64,000 nt of DNA from Bryum argenteum. Lineage: Eukaryota > Streptophyta > Bryopsida > Bryales > Bryaceae. Positions 11,053-24,355 of the stretch are shown piece by piece (the stretch's first letter is position 1; each line of letters begins with the position of its first letter). A program made the translations under genes and the position numbers. The stretch spans positions 3,297,601 through 3,361,600 of the forward strand of contig CM073322.1 in the NCBI GenBank assembly GCA_037043015.1. The letters run 5' to 3'. The notes beneath the pieces were generated by a model, which was not told where the DNA came from, did no database searches, and saw only the letters and a list, made by a program, of their open reading frames with translations.

Positions 11053-11979
11053 CTCGAGGTTGCCGATTGATAGCATAGCAGATTTTGACCGGATCTCTGA
11101 GAAGCTTATTGAAACCCTGAGATAGAGAAAGAATCTGAGGACGACTCCTGTGTTGATCTATTGCGAGAGATAAAATGTCGAACTCCACGCATCTTACTTA
11201 GCGAGAGTGGATTTGTTCGATGAAGAAACCATACACGTGCTGGCCATTTCGCACTTCATCTGTGAGTGCGGGCGCAATTTTATCAATAAAAATCAGGTGC
11301 TATTCTGAGCCGCGAGGCCATTGATTATCAAAGTTGTATTGCGGATGAAAACGTCTCTTGCACAATCGATCCACACCTCCGCCTCACCATTTCTATATCG
11401 TAATTTTGTAAGGGCCAGTGTCCGCCGCTCCAGCGCAGTTGCATTAAATATCATTGTAACCGTGCAATGAAGATTACACATGAATGTATTTCTCATACTT
11501 TTTTATTCAAATTTGGACTTCGGTTGAGCTAACGTGAGCTAACGTCTATGTGTATTGATAAATGCAAAACTTAAAGAAAATTTCACATTCTCGAGGATCC
11601 ATTTTTCCATTGGGATCAAGGTTCTATATTTCTCAATGATTTTGTTATGATATGATACCCTCCTAGCTTAACTAAGTATACAATCTCAAGCATGTATCTC
11701 TCTACACCGTAATAGAATATGCTTTAGTGACTATCCATTCTCCTTGAGCAATTAGAAAGGCCGTAGTTGCCCAAAAGTTGAAAATAATCAAAGAAGTACA
11801 AAGGAAGGTTGCGTAAAAGGTAAGGAGTCGTCGCTCCTCTCGTGCTAGCGTCGTTGGCCACCGCTCACTCCTCCTTGACGCAGATTTGCAACATTTGTTT
11901 TTTGCCTCTAACGATCTTACGCTCCATTTTAATTTCGCCATTCCAACTTTAACAACGAGCGTGCTTTTTGCTCTTTTAG
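11053..11979. other. 3' flank of HMA copy 1 with an empty TTAA site
   Basis: It is collinear with 55088-56313. At 11668-11671 a single TTAA in 'ctagcTTAActaag' marks the unoccupied site of an element present in copy 2 (55926-55995). Copy 2 also has about 230 extra bases at 55627-55845 that copy 1 lacks. No gene recognised. Confidence 0.6.
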
Positions 11980-12059
11980 TTAACCCTTAAACGCCCAACC
12001 CCTCTGAAAATACACTAAAAAGCATGCCAGAGGGGCATGCTTGGGCGTTTAAGGATTAA
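11980..12059. mobile_element. piggyBac-like MITE, 80 bases
   Basis: It begins TTAACCCTTAAACGCCC and ends GGGCGTTTAAGGATTAA: inverted ends of about 13 bases with TTAA at both edges. Inner arms 'cccctctg' and 'agagggg' extend the fold. The same element is present at the same place in duplication copy 2 (56314-56394), so it predates the duplication. Confidence 0.75.
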
Positions 12060-13369
12060 TCCATGTATACTCAGAACAAAAGAAGGTCGTTCTTGCAAAT
12101 GAAGCCTTTTCTTTCGTAGAGTTGGAGAACGAAGACTTGCTTGAGGAGTATGTGTACTTCATTACTATGTTTTGAGTTTAATTGCGCAGTTTCAGGGAAA
12201 ATTTAGTATAGAGTTGGAGGAGCTTCATTCACCATAGCTGCTTGTGCTCTGTGGTGCATAGGGGCTCGTGCCGGTTAACAAAACTCTGGCAAGGGGATTC
12301 TAGAGGTCACTTCAAACAAAGTCAGTTGTCTTTGCAGATGAAGCTTGTTCTTTGAGAGCGTTGGAGGAAAAAGGCTTGCTTGAGGAGTATGTGTACTTCA
12401 TTACTCTATTTTGAGGTCAATTGGGCAAATTTATGGTTCAATTCAGGGTAAATTCAATATAGAGTTGGAGGAGCTTCATTCACCATCGTTGCACGTTCTT
12501 TGGTGCATAGGGGCTCGTGCCGATTAACAAAACTTCTCGCAAGGGGATTCTAGAGGGAACACACAAAATCAAATCAACAAAATATATTACACAAAATCAA
12601 ATCAACAAAATATATCTTACATCGGAGTTTATAAGGCCTAAATACTGTAAGGATTCAAATTTCTTAGAAACCTACGTTGATCTATTGATACTTCTTGAAT
12701 AACAAGTTTCCAAAGTATTAGTTACACAAAGTTCCTAAGCACTGCCATCATATCCAAGTAAGCCTTGTAGAGAACCACAATCTAGTGAAAAGGTGAAAGT
12801 GGTCATGAAGGAAAAACGTCACAACATGTAAGTTCACTAATTTATTGTTTTAAGCTACTACAAATCTTGATGGTAAATCTTTCATATTAGCAAGCTAATT
12901 AGCATCAATGGATTAAACTAAGTAATAGATAACATTCCTATTGTACCTTATTGTATTCAAGAGGTAAATTGACTATGAGAATAATGTCAAGAATGTATTG
13001 TAACCAGTATCTGTGTAATGAATCATAAAATATAGAGTGCCTTAGCTATACGCTCCACGTGGGTGGCTTATTTTAATGTAGTCCGATATTTATGAGTTGT
13101 AGTTAGTTACATGTGAAGCTATATAAGGATTCATGATGTGAAAGGTTGTATGTTGTGTAGCTTACATTGTTCAAAGACTCTAACGGATGTTTATCTTATT
13201 GTTTAGCTTATTTTCTCTTCCTATGATGAATTATGGAGAATGTTGTTTTGTTTTACTTGCCAAGTGAGTCGCATTCTTGAAAGCTGTTGCCTGTTGGTGC
13301 ATTTCTAAGTAGCTTTTATTAGGTTATGGGCTCTTTTACATGTGTACTTTTGTTTGATGGATAACAATT
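12060..13369. repeat. Tandem pair of about 265-base repeats and AT-rich flank, copy 1
   Basis: Two similar units lie at about 12085-12300 and 12335-12555; both contain 'gaggagtatgtgtacttc' and 'ttctagagg'. A 27-base sequence is tandemly doubled at 12554-12608 ('caaaatcaaatcaac'). The pair recurs in copy 2 (56400-56960). The rest is AT-rich without a recognised gene. Confidence 0.6.
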
Positions 13370-15204
13370 GATTTGAAAATCAAACAATCATTCAAGTGAT
13401 TGTCACACCATGGGACCGATGGGTTATGGGTCCCCTTGCGTGCACAACAACAACGTACTGCAATCCACCACAATAAGAAGCATAATAATGATGTATGGCT
13501 TTTTCTGAGTGACTACTCTTTTGGATAGATATGAGAGATGTTATTTACTTTTTATTATCGGTTCTCTTCCAACTTGGTAGGCAGTAGGCATGCAAGGTGT
13601 TATTTGTTTAAAAGGAATTGTGGAATTGTGTATCTCTACTTGTCCTCTAGACGAGCTTTAAAAAAAAAAAAAAATAAATAAATAAATAAAATGGTTTTCA
13701 ACTTTTCATGTCGTCTATTGAGTATTTTTGTATTATCACTAGTCTGTAAGTTGATTTCAATTTCTGCCAAGAAAGAGAAATCTGAGGGTGCCATTGGCAG
13801 CGCATGATGCCATTGGTTTTCAAATGTTCTATGTTGACTCGATGTAAAATCAATTAGTTTGAGATCTTCTATCGCTATCGGGACAAACTAGGCACCGGTT
13901 GTTCATGTATTAAATGCACTCATGAGGTTCGGACATGTCCAATCAATAAATCGTCATACCTCCGACATCCCTCCGATCTCTAGAAAACAACCTCTAAAAT
14001 TCCTCACCGAATAATTTATCACCGCCCCGACCACCAGGGTGCTGTCAACTACGATGTAATTAGGTAGCACGCCCCGACCACCGTGGTTGTCGTATCCTAT
14101 GATGTTGCCCCATATTTCCCCCCGACCGAGGCCACCATCATTTTCTATCATGCCGTCATATGACCCCGACTGTGACCGCCACTTTTCCCCGGCCCGAGCA
14201 CCGTGGCCATTTTCATTTTCTGACCGTGACAAGCTTACTGCCACTTTTCACCGCCCCCACCGCCCGAGCACCGCGGCACCATCATTTTCTGCTATGCTAT
14301 TGCATGTCCGTATCACGACCTTGACTATCGTGATCACCGTTCCCTCATATGTGGCAATATGCCACGGTGGTCGGGGTGGTGTACCCATCCGGATGCCTCG
14401 AACAATTCTAGGTAATAATAATGATGAGTTTGAAAGAAGTTTTCATCGGTGGTAGGCAAGGATGTCATGCGCCTAGCAATGCACTAGTTTCAAGATATCC
14501 TAGCTTCCTCTACTTCCAAATATTTGATATCTATATTTGATATCTTGTTCAATATCTTCCAACACTTCTTTCAGCCTCCAATCAACCTAATACTAAGATA
14601 CTGATGTTCGTCCGAGCCTCAGAACTATCAAAAATGATAGTTTTGGATTTCATTGCACATACTTCAAATCTTTTTTCTTTTTTCTTTCATTTTGAAAAAA
14701 AAAAAAAAAAAAAAAAAAGAAAAAAAAAGAAAGAGATTGAAATGGTTTATGAACATGAGTTTGGGGAATCAGTTGTGGTGATGGCATTGTAAGTTGCCTT
14801 TGCATGTTAATTTTAATGGTGACCAAACAAGTGAAGCATGGATACTAAGGAAGGCCTGTCATGAGATCAGGGTTTAATAGAACATTGGTCAATTTAGGAA
14901 GGGTGGATTCAGAGGGTGGCTCTGTATGTGAGTAGCATCTTCAACAGCAATAAAGAAATAAAATTATCTGGGACCTCTGCACCTGGATAAAAGGAGCACT
15001 TTAGAATGCATGACTCAATATCTCAGCAGAAGGACTTGGAATTCTGCACAGGAAGACCATGATTGGCATTTGGTAAAACGTTACATAGTGCTAAAATAAG
15101 TGCCACATTATCGATTGCACAATTTGATTAGATTCAAAAGTGATGATACAATCACCTCTAAGTAGTAAGATTCTATGTTTTTGTCTTGAGTGATGGTACG
15201 CAAA
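13370..15204. repeat. Composite dispersed repeat, cycle 1 (modules A-F)
   Basis: Modules in order: A about 13370, B about 13540, C about 13850, D 14010-14390, E about 14400 and F about 14740-15180, with a poly-A run near 14696-14718. No coding capacity is evident; apparent frames follow the GC-rich array. The transposon class is unresolved. Confidence 0.7.
14010..14390. repeat. GC-rich degenerate minisatellite (module D), cycle 1
   Basis: Repeated variants of 'CCGACCACCGTGGCCACCAT' and 'tttctatcatg' at roughly 50-75 base spacing. It closes with the inverse motif 'CCACGGTGGTCGGGG' near 14360. It is markedly richer in GC than its surroundings. Confidence 0.7.
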
Positions 15205-16560
15205 AAAAAAAAACTCAATTTTAAAACAAGGTGTGTTGTTGTGTCCACAAATCAAAAGAAAGGGGTGAGTCCTCTCTCTTGGAAATGGCCAAGGGGTAAG
15301 TTAGAATGTCATCAAAAGCTCGAGCATGACAAGTTCAAAAGCTTGCAAAGATGAAATCAAGGTCGATTGAAGTTGATTAAAGAGATCTCGCCATCTTGTA
15401 CCTTCCACCCATCCCATGGAGACCTTTCTTGAATGTGCACACCTTTCTTGCTGAAGTTTGAAAATCAAACGTTCAATCAAGTCATTGTCACAGCATGAGA
15501 CCCATGGGTTATGGGTCCCCTTGCATGAACAACAACGTATTGCAATCCACCACAACAAGAAGCATAATGATGAAGCATGGCTTACACTGTCTGACTCCTT
15601 GTTTGGATATACACAAGAGATGGTTTTCACGTCTTATTATTAGTTCTCTTCCCAACTTGGTACGTAGTAGGCATGCAAGATGTTATGTGTTTAAAAGGAG
15701 TTGTGGACCTCTACAGAGTTTCATGTGGCTCACCAACTTTAAAAAATAACTTGAATGGTTTCCATGTCGAAAGGTAAGTGGTTATTTCATTTGATATATT
15801 AACAAGTAACGTATTCATCGATAGACTGTAATGTGATATCATTTTCGGGCCAGGAATAAAATTCCAAGGGAGCCATTTGGCAGCACAAATGCTATCAGTT
15901 TTCATGGGTGGTATGGTGATTTGATGGATGTACGATCCGTTAGTCATGGATATCTTGTATGGCTAGCGGAACCTTATCGGAATAGTTGATGTTCATTTAC
16001 TAGATTGCGTTCGTGTCCTCTGGACATGTCCAATGTATCGCCATCCGCGCGACATCCCTCCGATCTCTAAAAAATGACCTCTGAACGTCGTAACTTATTA
16101 CGGGCCCGAACACCACGGCCCCGGTCGTATTCTATGATGATAACGTATCTTACGGCCCCTACCACTGTGGCCGCCGTCGCATTTTATGACATAACGGCAT
16201 ATTACGGTCTCGACCGCCATCGCAACCATCAATTTCTATCACTATCGCATATCATGACTTGGACCGTGACCGTGACCGCGACCGCGAGCACCACTTTTTA
16301 CAGCACGACCACCGTGGCCTCAATTTTACGTCATCTTCAACAGCCGAAAGAAAAAAAATATATCGGACCTCTCTGCACCCGGATAAAAGCAGCACTTTAG
16401 AATGCATAACTCAATTTTGCAGCGAAAGCACTTGGAATTCTGCACAGGAAGTCCATGGTTGGCATTTGGTAAAACCTGATATAGTGCTAAAATAAGTGCC
16501 ACATTATCGATTGGGCAATTTGATCTGATTCCAATTTGATGATACAATCATCTCTTAGTA
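15205..16560. repeat. Composite dispersed repeat, cycle 2 (modules A-D, short F)
   Basis: It starts with 'aaaacaaggtgtgttgttg' and module A, then B (about 15655), C (about 15950) and D (about 16085-16330). It then jumps directly into the late part of F ('cttcaacagcc'), so module E and early F are deleted relative to other cycles. Confidence 0.7.
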
Positions 16561-18677
16561 ATAAGATTATATGTTATTGTACAAGGCATAAGTTGAGTCA
16601 CTGTGGACACGGCTACTTATCCTGATAAGCAATGGAAGATATTTTTGGAAATGTAAGTGACGAAAGCTTGATAGTAATGGTATCTCTTTTTGTGCCATGG
16701 CGTAATGAGGTGGGTAAAGTGTCATTGTAGATGTAGGGCACATGGGGAGGGGAGGGGAAGGGTCGTGGGACGGAGGGGGGCGGCGCCTGCAAACCTCAAG
16801 CTTGCATCAATGGTCTCTTTCAAGTAAATGGAAGCAAAGCAACACGCTCATTGTCGCGGCTATGCCCATCATTCATGAAAGTAATGTCGTACAAGACCTA
16901 AACCTTCTTTGATGTATGTACATATGTATGCATCCTGACTTGCCCCTTGCACAAAAGTGCTTAGCCTCTTCCAATATTGTCCTTGTGTTGAAGAACATAA
17001 GTTACATCCAAAAAGATTAGTTATGTACACACCCAAGTACAATGTTCAAAGAAATTAAAGAGAATACACTTTTTGAGATGTGGTTTTTTTCTTTTCTGCA
17101 CCCCCATTTTGTCTTGTAGGTGGAAAAAGGTCTCCCAACGACAGGTGGCAGTAGGTCTTGAAAGAATGACACATCATATAAAGGCCCATGAGGAGCCTTC
17201 TTAGTTTGAAATTCTTCTCGGAAGGAGAACGAGAATGTGTAGCAAGTGTTGTTGATTTGCCCATGACGAATGTATAAAAAGTTTTTAAATATATTTTTAC
17301 TAAAAAGAAACCTCGTGTAGAAAAAGGAATGTTTTTCAATGAATTGCATGAAGATGTAAATTGCGATGGGCGTACTCAACTTAGATATTTACATGGAAAA
17401 AAATATGAGAGTAATATTCGGGGTAATAATCATCGGAGTCCCCCTTTGCATAAAGCAAATTTTGTCTTCCAAAGAACACAAAAAAAGAGTTTAAACGTTA
17501 CATCAACTTTTAACATTACAATCTCACAAATGAACGTTTCAAAGTACAAGAAAACATTAAGAAGCAATAAGCAATAAACAATCAACAATAAACAATAAAC
17601 AATCAGCATCAAGCAATAAATAAACTTCATTATCTCATGTTTGCCTAACGGTCTCTATCAGATTTTAGGGCCGGTTGTAGGAATTAGAAAATTCAACATC
17701 AAAGTATCCCGGGGTCGAAGTAAGTAACAAGTGGGAGGGGGAGGGGTGGGGGCAAAAGCAACTGGCTGATGTGCACACACAAATGATGAAGGCTTCAAAT
17801 TGATCATCGACATAAAATTGAAATTAAACACGAAATAAGTCATATAACAAGGCAGCTTCTGTTGTTTGTTGTTAGCTGGTTAAATCAAGTTCTGTTAGCC
17901 GTCCCGTGTGGTATATATGACATGATTCTTGTATGCCTTGAACCATGGCATTGTCCGTAGGGTTTAGGGTCCCAAATATTGGTACATAAGGTAGCTTTGG
18001 AATTCAAGGCAAAAGGCCCTTTACTTTTAAACTTAAATAGAGAGCGGTTATGAACAGTTTCTCTAAAAATCTTTAAAAACAAACTCCACAATTTGGGCTT
18101 GCAACCCAAGAATTGTCGTAGAAGACTTAAAAATTGGTGACTTTGCAAATTTTACCACATGTAGCTTATATATATTGCTACACGCACATCAAATTGTATC
18201 CCAAAATAATAAAATTAGACCCTTCATTACTAAAATTAGACCCTTCATTTAGGCTTCCTAGAATAGCAAAATCCCAATTTAGTCCTCTGCAATCTTTAGG
18301 GGTTAGTATTCATATGAGACATTCTCCATCCAATGCACAACTTACTTACATGTACTTCAATCTTTTCATTCAACTTCAAACAAAGTAAACAAGATTCATG
18401 TAATATTCAATACCATGAGGTTAGATTAATTCTTTCCCGACTAATTCTTAACCGATTGTGAGCGTAGGGCATTTTAACCTGTAGTCCAAGCTTAAGATGC
18501 CCAAACATTCTTAGCAATCTAAGACTCACACATAGCACTTAGGCTTTCATACTAGGGAACAAGGGCTAAAGGTCAAGAACGACCTACAATGGCAATTGAG
18601 GCATTTAGGATCAAGATTTTGGTCCTCAATATATATATGAGTCAAGCCATGATAGAACCCCAAACTCTTGCCTATAG

Positions 18678-18715
<38 letters not shown>

Positions 18716-19230
18716 TGACACAATCTGGTCATTGGTATGAGGAGCAAAGTGTGTGGTGTTATCACCATGATGCTTTTTTTTACCATAGTTAACTATAGTA
18801 CACGAGAATGACGCAATACCAAAATGGCTCACTGTGGTGAACCTCACGGGAACTATGTATTTCATACATATGATGGATTTTTGATGTACTCACCGTGAGT
18901 ATTCTACATTGTTCTATTTTGAAAAACATCTACAAGTCCAAATTGACAACTTTATAAGAGAATCCTAGGAGGGTCCAAATGTTAAGATTCCAACATGTTC
19001 AAAGACAGGTATTTACAATGCTCATGTACACAAATTGCTTTTCCATCCTCTTATTTGTGTGCCATTGATAAGTACCTTAACGTAGAAAAGATAAAAGTTG
19101 TAAAACCCGACGATTGATCGGGTCATTTTTGATGACGAGGCTAGGGACCCATGCATAATAGCAACGGATTGAAGATTCAAACATCATGCTATGCAACATG
19201 AAAGACCGTGTAAAACTTGCAAGTAGTAAG
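16561..19230. repeat. Module G, copy 1 (2.3-2.7 kb repeat tail)
   Basis: It matches 24356-28858 and 61226-64000 over its whole length once the TTAA elements in those copies are removed. Landmarks: 'gtgtggacacggctactta', a purine-rich stretch at 16735-16785, a 44-codon frame at 17329 repeated in the other copies, a CAATAA-rich stretch at 17565-17620 and a TA microsatellite at 18682-18712. It keeps unoccupied TTAA sites at about 17881, 18447 and 18491. Confidence 0.75.
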
Positions 19231-20339
19231 ACCTATCAAAGCCCCTGTATTATTCCAGCAAGGCAAGTGACAAAATATGGGTCAATGAAACCACATTCAT
19301 GAATATCTGAAGGCCATGGGGAGTTGTGTAGAGATATCTATAGATTTTTGTGGCCATTGCCTACGTGGCTAAATCAAGACCCAAGCTTGAGATAGAAGGA
19401 CAATGTAATTAGGCATTTTTAATGAAATAAATCAATCCATGTCTTCAAATAAAGAAAGGACAGGAACAGTAAAAAGACTAGAAAGAGATGCCAAAATATC
19501 TAAAAAAATATTGTGGGGTTGAAGGCACTCAGGTTACCGAGGACGAGTGAGTACAAAGTGTTTATGTTTTGCGACAAAAATGATCTTTAGGTCCCAGCCC
19601 ATTAATCTTGATTTGGGATTTGTTGAGGGTAGTTTGTGCAGCTTTATTTTGTTCATGGCATCGTGTTGGGCGTAAAAAGCATGGATGGTGGCAACATTCT
19701 TCCTTATAAGTGTGCCTCCCATACTATCACCTTCTGCATTCGCCCCCCCTTCCTCCTATTGGCCGACGACTCCAACTCCGATGAGGGTGTACACCTCCTC
19801 TCCCTGCACATACCATGATGAAAGTGCAAGAATGTCTTATGATGAGACGTGGCTCTAATTATGCCACGTATGGATTTGAGGACCTCATCTTGGTATGTGA
19901 ATGCTCTTTTCGGGACCTCATCGTGACCTCTCTCCATGGGATAGTTTGCAAGCTCATAGTTAACTTAATTTTTGTAGTTTCTTCATTCAAACTTTAGGAT
20001 CCAAGCCATATAGGCACCTTACGGGTCAAACTTAGGGCACTATACGAACATTTTTTCGTTCAAGTTCAAAAATTTGTTTGAGTGTGAGATTGTAATGGTG
20101 AATGGTGGTTAAGGCTTCAATTTGGAGTAAAACCCCAAAAGCCATTTTGGCCAGTTATAGAGGCTAGTCAACTTGATTGATAGATGGAACAATAGTATGC
20201 GTGCTTACAAGTGATTCTAAACTTTGAAATTCAAATCTCCAATCAAATCAAACTCAGATCGTAAATCATTGAAGTTGAAATGTAAGAGATTATAAGGGTT
20301 AAAGAGTCAAAGGAGAAAAACCTCATTTTTGAAACATTT
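19231..20339. other. Unassigned region after module G
   Basis: No gene recognised. About 20090-20160 ('gagattgtaatggt', 'aaccccaaaagccatttt') resembles part of the TTAA element at 46655-46922, so a decayed relative may be present. Confidence 0.4.
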
Positions 20340-22344
20340 GATAAGCAAAAGAGGAAGACTCAATTGTAAAACAAGGTGCGTTGTTGTGTCCACGAATAAA
20401 AAAAAGGGGCGAGTACTCTCTCTCTCTTCGAAATGGCGGAGGGGTAAGTTAGTATGTCGTCAAAAGCTTGAGCATGACAAGTTCAAAAGCTTGCGGAGAT
20501 GAGGTCGAGGTCTATTGAAGCTCATTGAGGAGAACTCGCCATGTTGTACCTTCCTCCCATCCCATGGAGACAATGAAGGTGCACAACTTTTTTGCTAGAG
20601 TTTGAAAATCAAACGTTCATTCAAGCAATTGTCTTACCATGAGCCCGATGGGTTATGGGTCCCCTTGAGTGAACAACAACAACATGCTGCGATCCACCAC
20701 AATAAGAAGCATCATAATGAAGCATGGTTTTTCCTTTCTCACTACCTCCTCTTTTTGATAGATATGAGAGATGTTATTAACTTTTTATTATAAGTTCTCT
20801 CCCAACTTTGTACATAGTAGGCATGCAAAATGCTATTTGTTTGAAAGGAATTGTGGAATTGTGTACCTCTACATGTCGTTTACTAGCTTGAAAAAAATAA
20901 AAATAAATTGAATGGTTTTCATGTCGTGCATTGAGTATTTCTCCATTAAATATAACATGTAACGTATTATCACTAGTATGTAAGTTAATTAATTTTCCGG
21001 CAAGGATGAGAAATCCAAGGGAGCCATTAGCAGGCATGATGCCATTAGTTTTCATTTGTTCTATGTTGACTCAATGTATAATCAATTAGTTGAAGATCTT
21101 GTATCGGTGTTGGGACGTTATAGGCAAACTAGGCACCAGTCGTTCATGTACAAGAATGCACTCATGAGGCTCAGAAATGTCAAATCAGTGGATCGTCATA
21201 CCTTTGACATCCCACCAATCTTTAGAAAACAACGTCTAAAATTTGAAATTTATCACTGCCCCACCACCGCCCCGACGGCCGCGGCCGCCGCCAACTATGA
21301 TGTAATCACTCATTAACGTCCCGACAACCGTGGGCTGTCGTATTCTTTCATGTTACCCCAGATTTTCGGCTCCGACCACCGTGTCCACCATCCTATTCAA
21401 TCACGTCATCGCATCCATGACCTCAACCGTCACTGGCCGAGACATTACGTCATCGCATCCATGACCACTGGCCGAGACATTCTTGATGACCCCGACCGTT
21501 GCTACCATCATTTTCTCTCATGCTATCGCATATCCGTATCACGGCCTTGTCATTGTGATAAGTGTTCCATCATATGTAGCAATATGCCATGGTGGTCGGG
21601 GTGGTATACCCATCCAGTTGCCTTGAAGAACAACTCTCGGTAGTAAGAATCCTCGGAAGTTTTCACCGGTGCTCGGCAATGTACTAGATTCAAGATATCC
21701 TCATCTTACAACTATTTGATATCTACATTTGATATCTTGCTCAATATCTTCCAACACTTGTTTTGACCTCCAACCAATCCAATACTAAGATCCTCACCAC
21801 AATCAAAAATGGAGTTTTGGATTATTTTGCACATACTTCAGATTTTTAGTTTTTTATTTTGGTTTTTCAATGAATCACTGAGATTGGAATGGTTCATGAA
21901 TATGAATTTAGCAAATCAGTTGTGGTGATGGCATCGTAGGTTGCCTTGCATGTTATTTTTCATGGTGACCAAACAAGTGAAGCATGGATACCAAGGAAGG
22001 CCTGTCTTAAGAACAGGATTAATTAGGACATTGATCACTTTAGGAAGGGTGGATTCAGAGGGTGGCTCTGTATGTGAGTAGCATCTTCAACAGCCAAAAA
22101 AAAAAAAAAAAAATCTGGGACCTCTCTGTACCCGGGTAAAAGGAGCACTTTAGAATGCCTGACTCAATTTCAAAGCAGAAGGACTTGGAATTCTGCACAG
22201 GAAGTCCATGATTGGCATTTGGTATAACCTGATTTAGTGCTAAAATAAGTGCCACATTATCGATTGCACAATTTGATTAGATTCAAAAGTGATGATACAA
22301 TCATCTCTCTGTAATAAGATAATATGTTTTTGTCTTGAGTGATG
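20340..22344. repeat. Composite dispersed repeat, cycle 3 (modules A-F)
   Basis: A about 20600, B about 20810, C about 21090, D 21255-21605, E about 21650 and F about 21890-22340. Module D includes a short local duplication of 'cattacgtcatcgcatccat'-type sequence near 21400-21480. Confidence 0.7.
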
Positions 22345-24355
22345 GTACGCAAAAAAAAACTCAATTTTAAAACAAGGTGTGTTGTTGTGTCCACAAATCA
22401 AAAGAAAGGTGTGAGTCCTCTCTCTCTTGGAAATGGCCAAGGGGTAAGTTAGAATGTCATCAAAAGCTCGAGCATGACAAGTTCAAAAGCTTGCAAAGAT
22501 GAAGTCAAGGTCCATTGAAGTTGATTAAAGAGATCTCGCCATCTTGTACCTTCCACCCATCCCATGGAGACCTTTCTTGAATGTGCACACCTTTCTTGCT
22601 GAAGTTTGAAAATCAATCGTTCATTCAAGTCATTGTCACAACATGAGACCGATGGGTTATGGGTCCCCTTGCATGAACAACAGCGTATTGCAATCGACTG
22701 CAACAAGAAGCATAATGATGAAGCATGGCTTACATTGTCTGACTCCTTGTTTGGATATACACAAGAGATGGTTTTCACGTCTTATTATTAGTTCTCTTCC
22801 CAACTTGGTACGTAGTAGGCATGCAAGATGTTATGTGTTTAAAAGGAGTTGTGGACCTCTACAGAGTTTCATGTGGCTCACCAACTTTAAAAAATAACTT
22901 GAATGATTTCCATGTCAAAAGGTAAGTGGTTATTTCATTTGATATAACAAGTAACGTATTCATCAGTGGACTATAATGTGATATCATTTTCGGGCCAGGA
23001 ATAAAAACCCGAGGGAGCCATTTGGCAGCGCGGGTTGCTAGTTATCAATTTTCATGGGTGGTATGGTGACTCAACGGATGTAAGATCCGTTAGTCCCAGG
23101 ATTAGAAAGCTTAGGTAACTTAGCCATAAGCTTAGGTGTATGGCTAGCGGAACCTTATCGGAAAGGCACGCATTGGTGTTCATGTACTAGATTGCGCTCG
23201 TGACCCCAGACATGTCCAATGTATTGCCATCCGCCCAACATCCCTCCGATCCTTAGAAAATGACCTGCAAACATTGCAATTTATCACGGCCCCCACCACC
23301 GTGGTGGCGGCGGCGTATTTAGGATGTTACCACATCTTACCGCATCTTACCGCCCCAACCGCCGCATATGGCCGCCGTCGCATCCTATGACGTAACAGCA
23401 TATGACAATCCCGACCACCATGGCCACCATCAATTTCTATTGTGTTATCATATATCATGACATCCACCGTGACCACCACTTTTCACCGCACGACCACCGT
23501 GGCCTCAATCGGTTTTGTCATGTTATTGTATGACAGTATTACGGCCTCGACCACCGTGATCACCGAACTATCATAGGTGGTAGTATGCCATGGTGTCGGT
23601 GTGGTGTACCCATCCGGCTGCATTGAACAATCCCCGTTGAAATTATCATGAATTTGAAAGAAGTTTTCACCAGTGTTGGGCAAGGATTTCATGTCCCTAG
23701 CAATGTACTAGGTTCATGATATCCAAGCTTCCTCTACTTACAAATTTTTGATATCTTATTCAATATCATCCAACACTTGTTTCGACCTCCAACCAATCTA
23801 ATACTAAGATCTCAACCTCAGAACAATCAAAACAGGATTTTTGGATTTCATTGTACATACTTCGGATTTTATTATTTTTATTGTTAGTTTATTTTTTTTC
23901 TTAACTAAACAATGAGATCCGAATGGTTCATGAATATGAATTTAGCAAATCAGTTGTGAGGATGGCATTGTAGGTTGCCTTTGCATGTTATTTTTCATGG
24001 TGACCAAACCAGTCAAGCATGTATACCAAGGAAGGCCTGTCTTGAGATCAGGATTACATAGAACATTGATCACTTTAGGAAGGGTGGATTCAGAGGGTGG
24101 CTCTGTATGTCAGGAGCATCTTCAACAGCCAAAAGAATAAAAATATCTAGGACCTCTCTGCACCCGGATAAAAGCAGCACTTTAGAATGCATAACTCAAT
24201 TTCGCAGCGAAAGGACTTGGAATTCTGCACAGGAAGTCCATGGTTGGCATTTGTAAAACCTGATAGAGTGCTAAAATAAGTGGCACATTATCGATTGGGC
24301 AATTTGATTTGATTCCAAATTGATGATACAATCATCTCTTAGTAATAAGATTATA
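22345..24355. repeat. Composite dispersed repeat, cycle 4 (modules A-F)
   Basis: Modules A and B (22345-22920) are almost identical to 15205-15780, suggesting recent exchange. C is about 23100, D 23285-23605, E about 23640 and F about 23940-24355. Confidence 0.7.

Larger units (their letters stand above)
6861..19230. repeat. Segmental duplication, copy 1
   Basis: From 6861 ('gaatttggtaaaat') onward the sequence is collinear with 47305 onward. Matching landmarks are 7440-7560/47880-48000, 7600-7900/49195-49480, 7905-11640/51987-55640, 11640-12540/55880-56950, 12715-13260/58608-59170, 13540-14380/59370-59990 and 16580-19230/61230-64000. The offset grows from about 40.4 to about 44.8 kb because copy 2 gained insertions. 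The left edge is sharp; the right edge is lost in dispersed repeats. Confidence 0.85.

Noticed and set aside
12554..12608. Short direct repeats considered as a CRISPR-like array
   Set aside because: Only two adjacent copies without spacers, in a plant genome.
17329..17577. Short frame MFFNELHEDVNCDGRTQLRYLHGK, repeated at 25129 and 61991
   Set aside because: Conserved only because module G is repeated; base changes between copies are mostly amino-acid changing and the frame is very short.
18682..18712. TA repeat and the YIYIYI reading frames around it
   Set aside because: Simple microsatellite.
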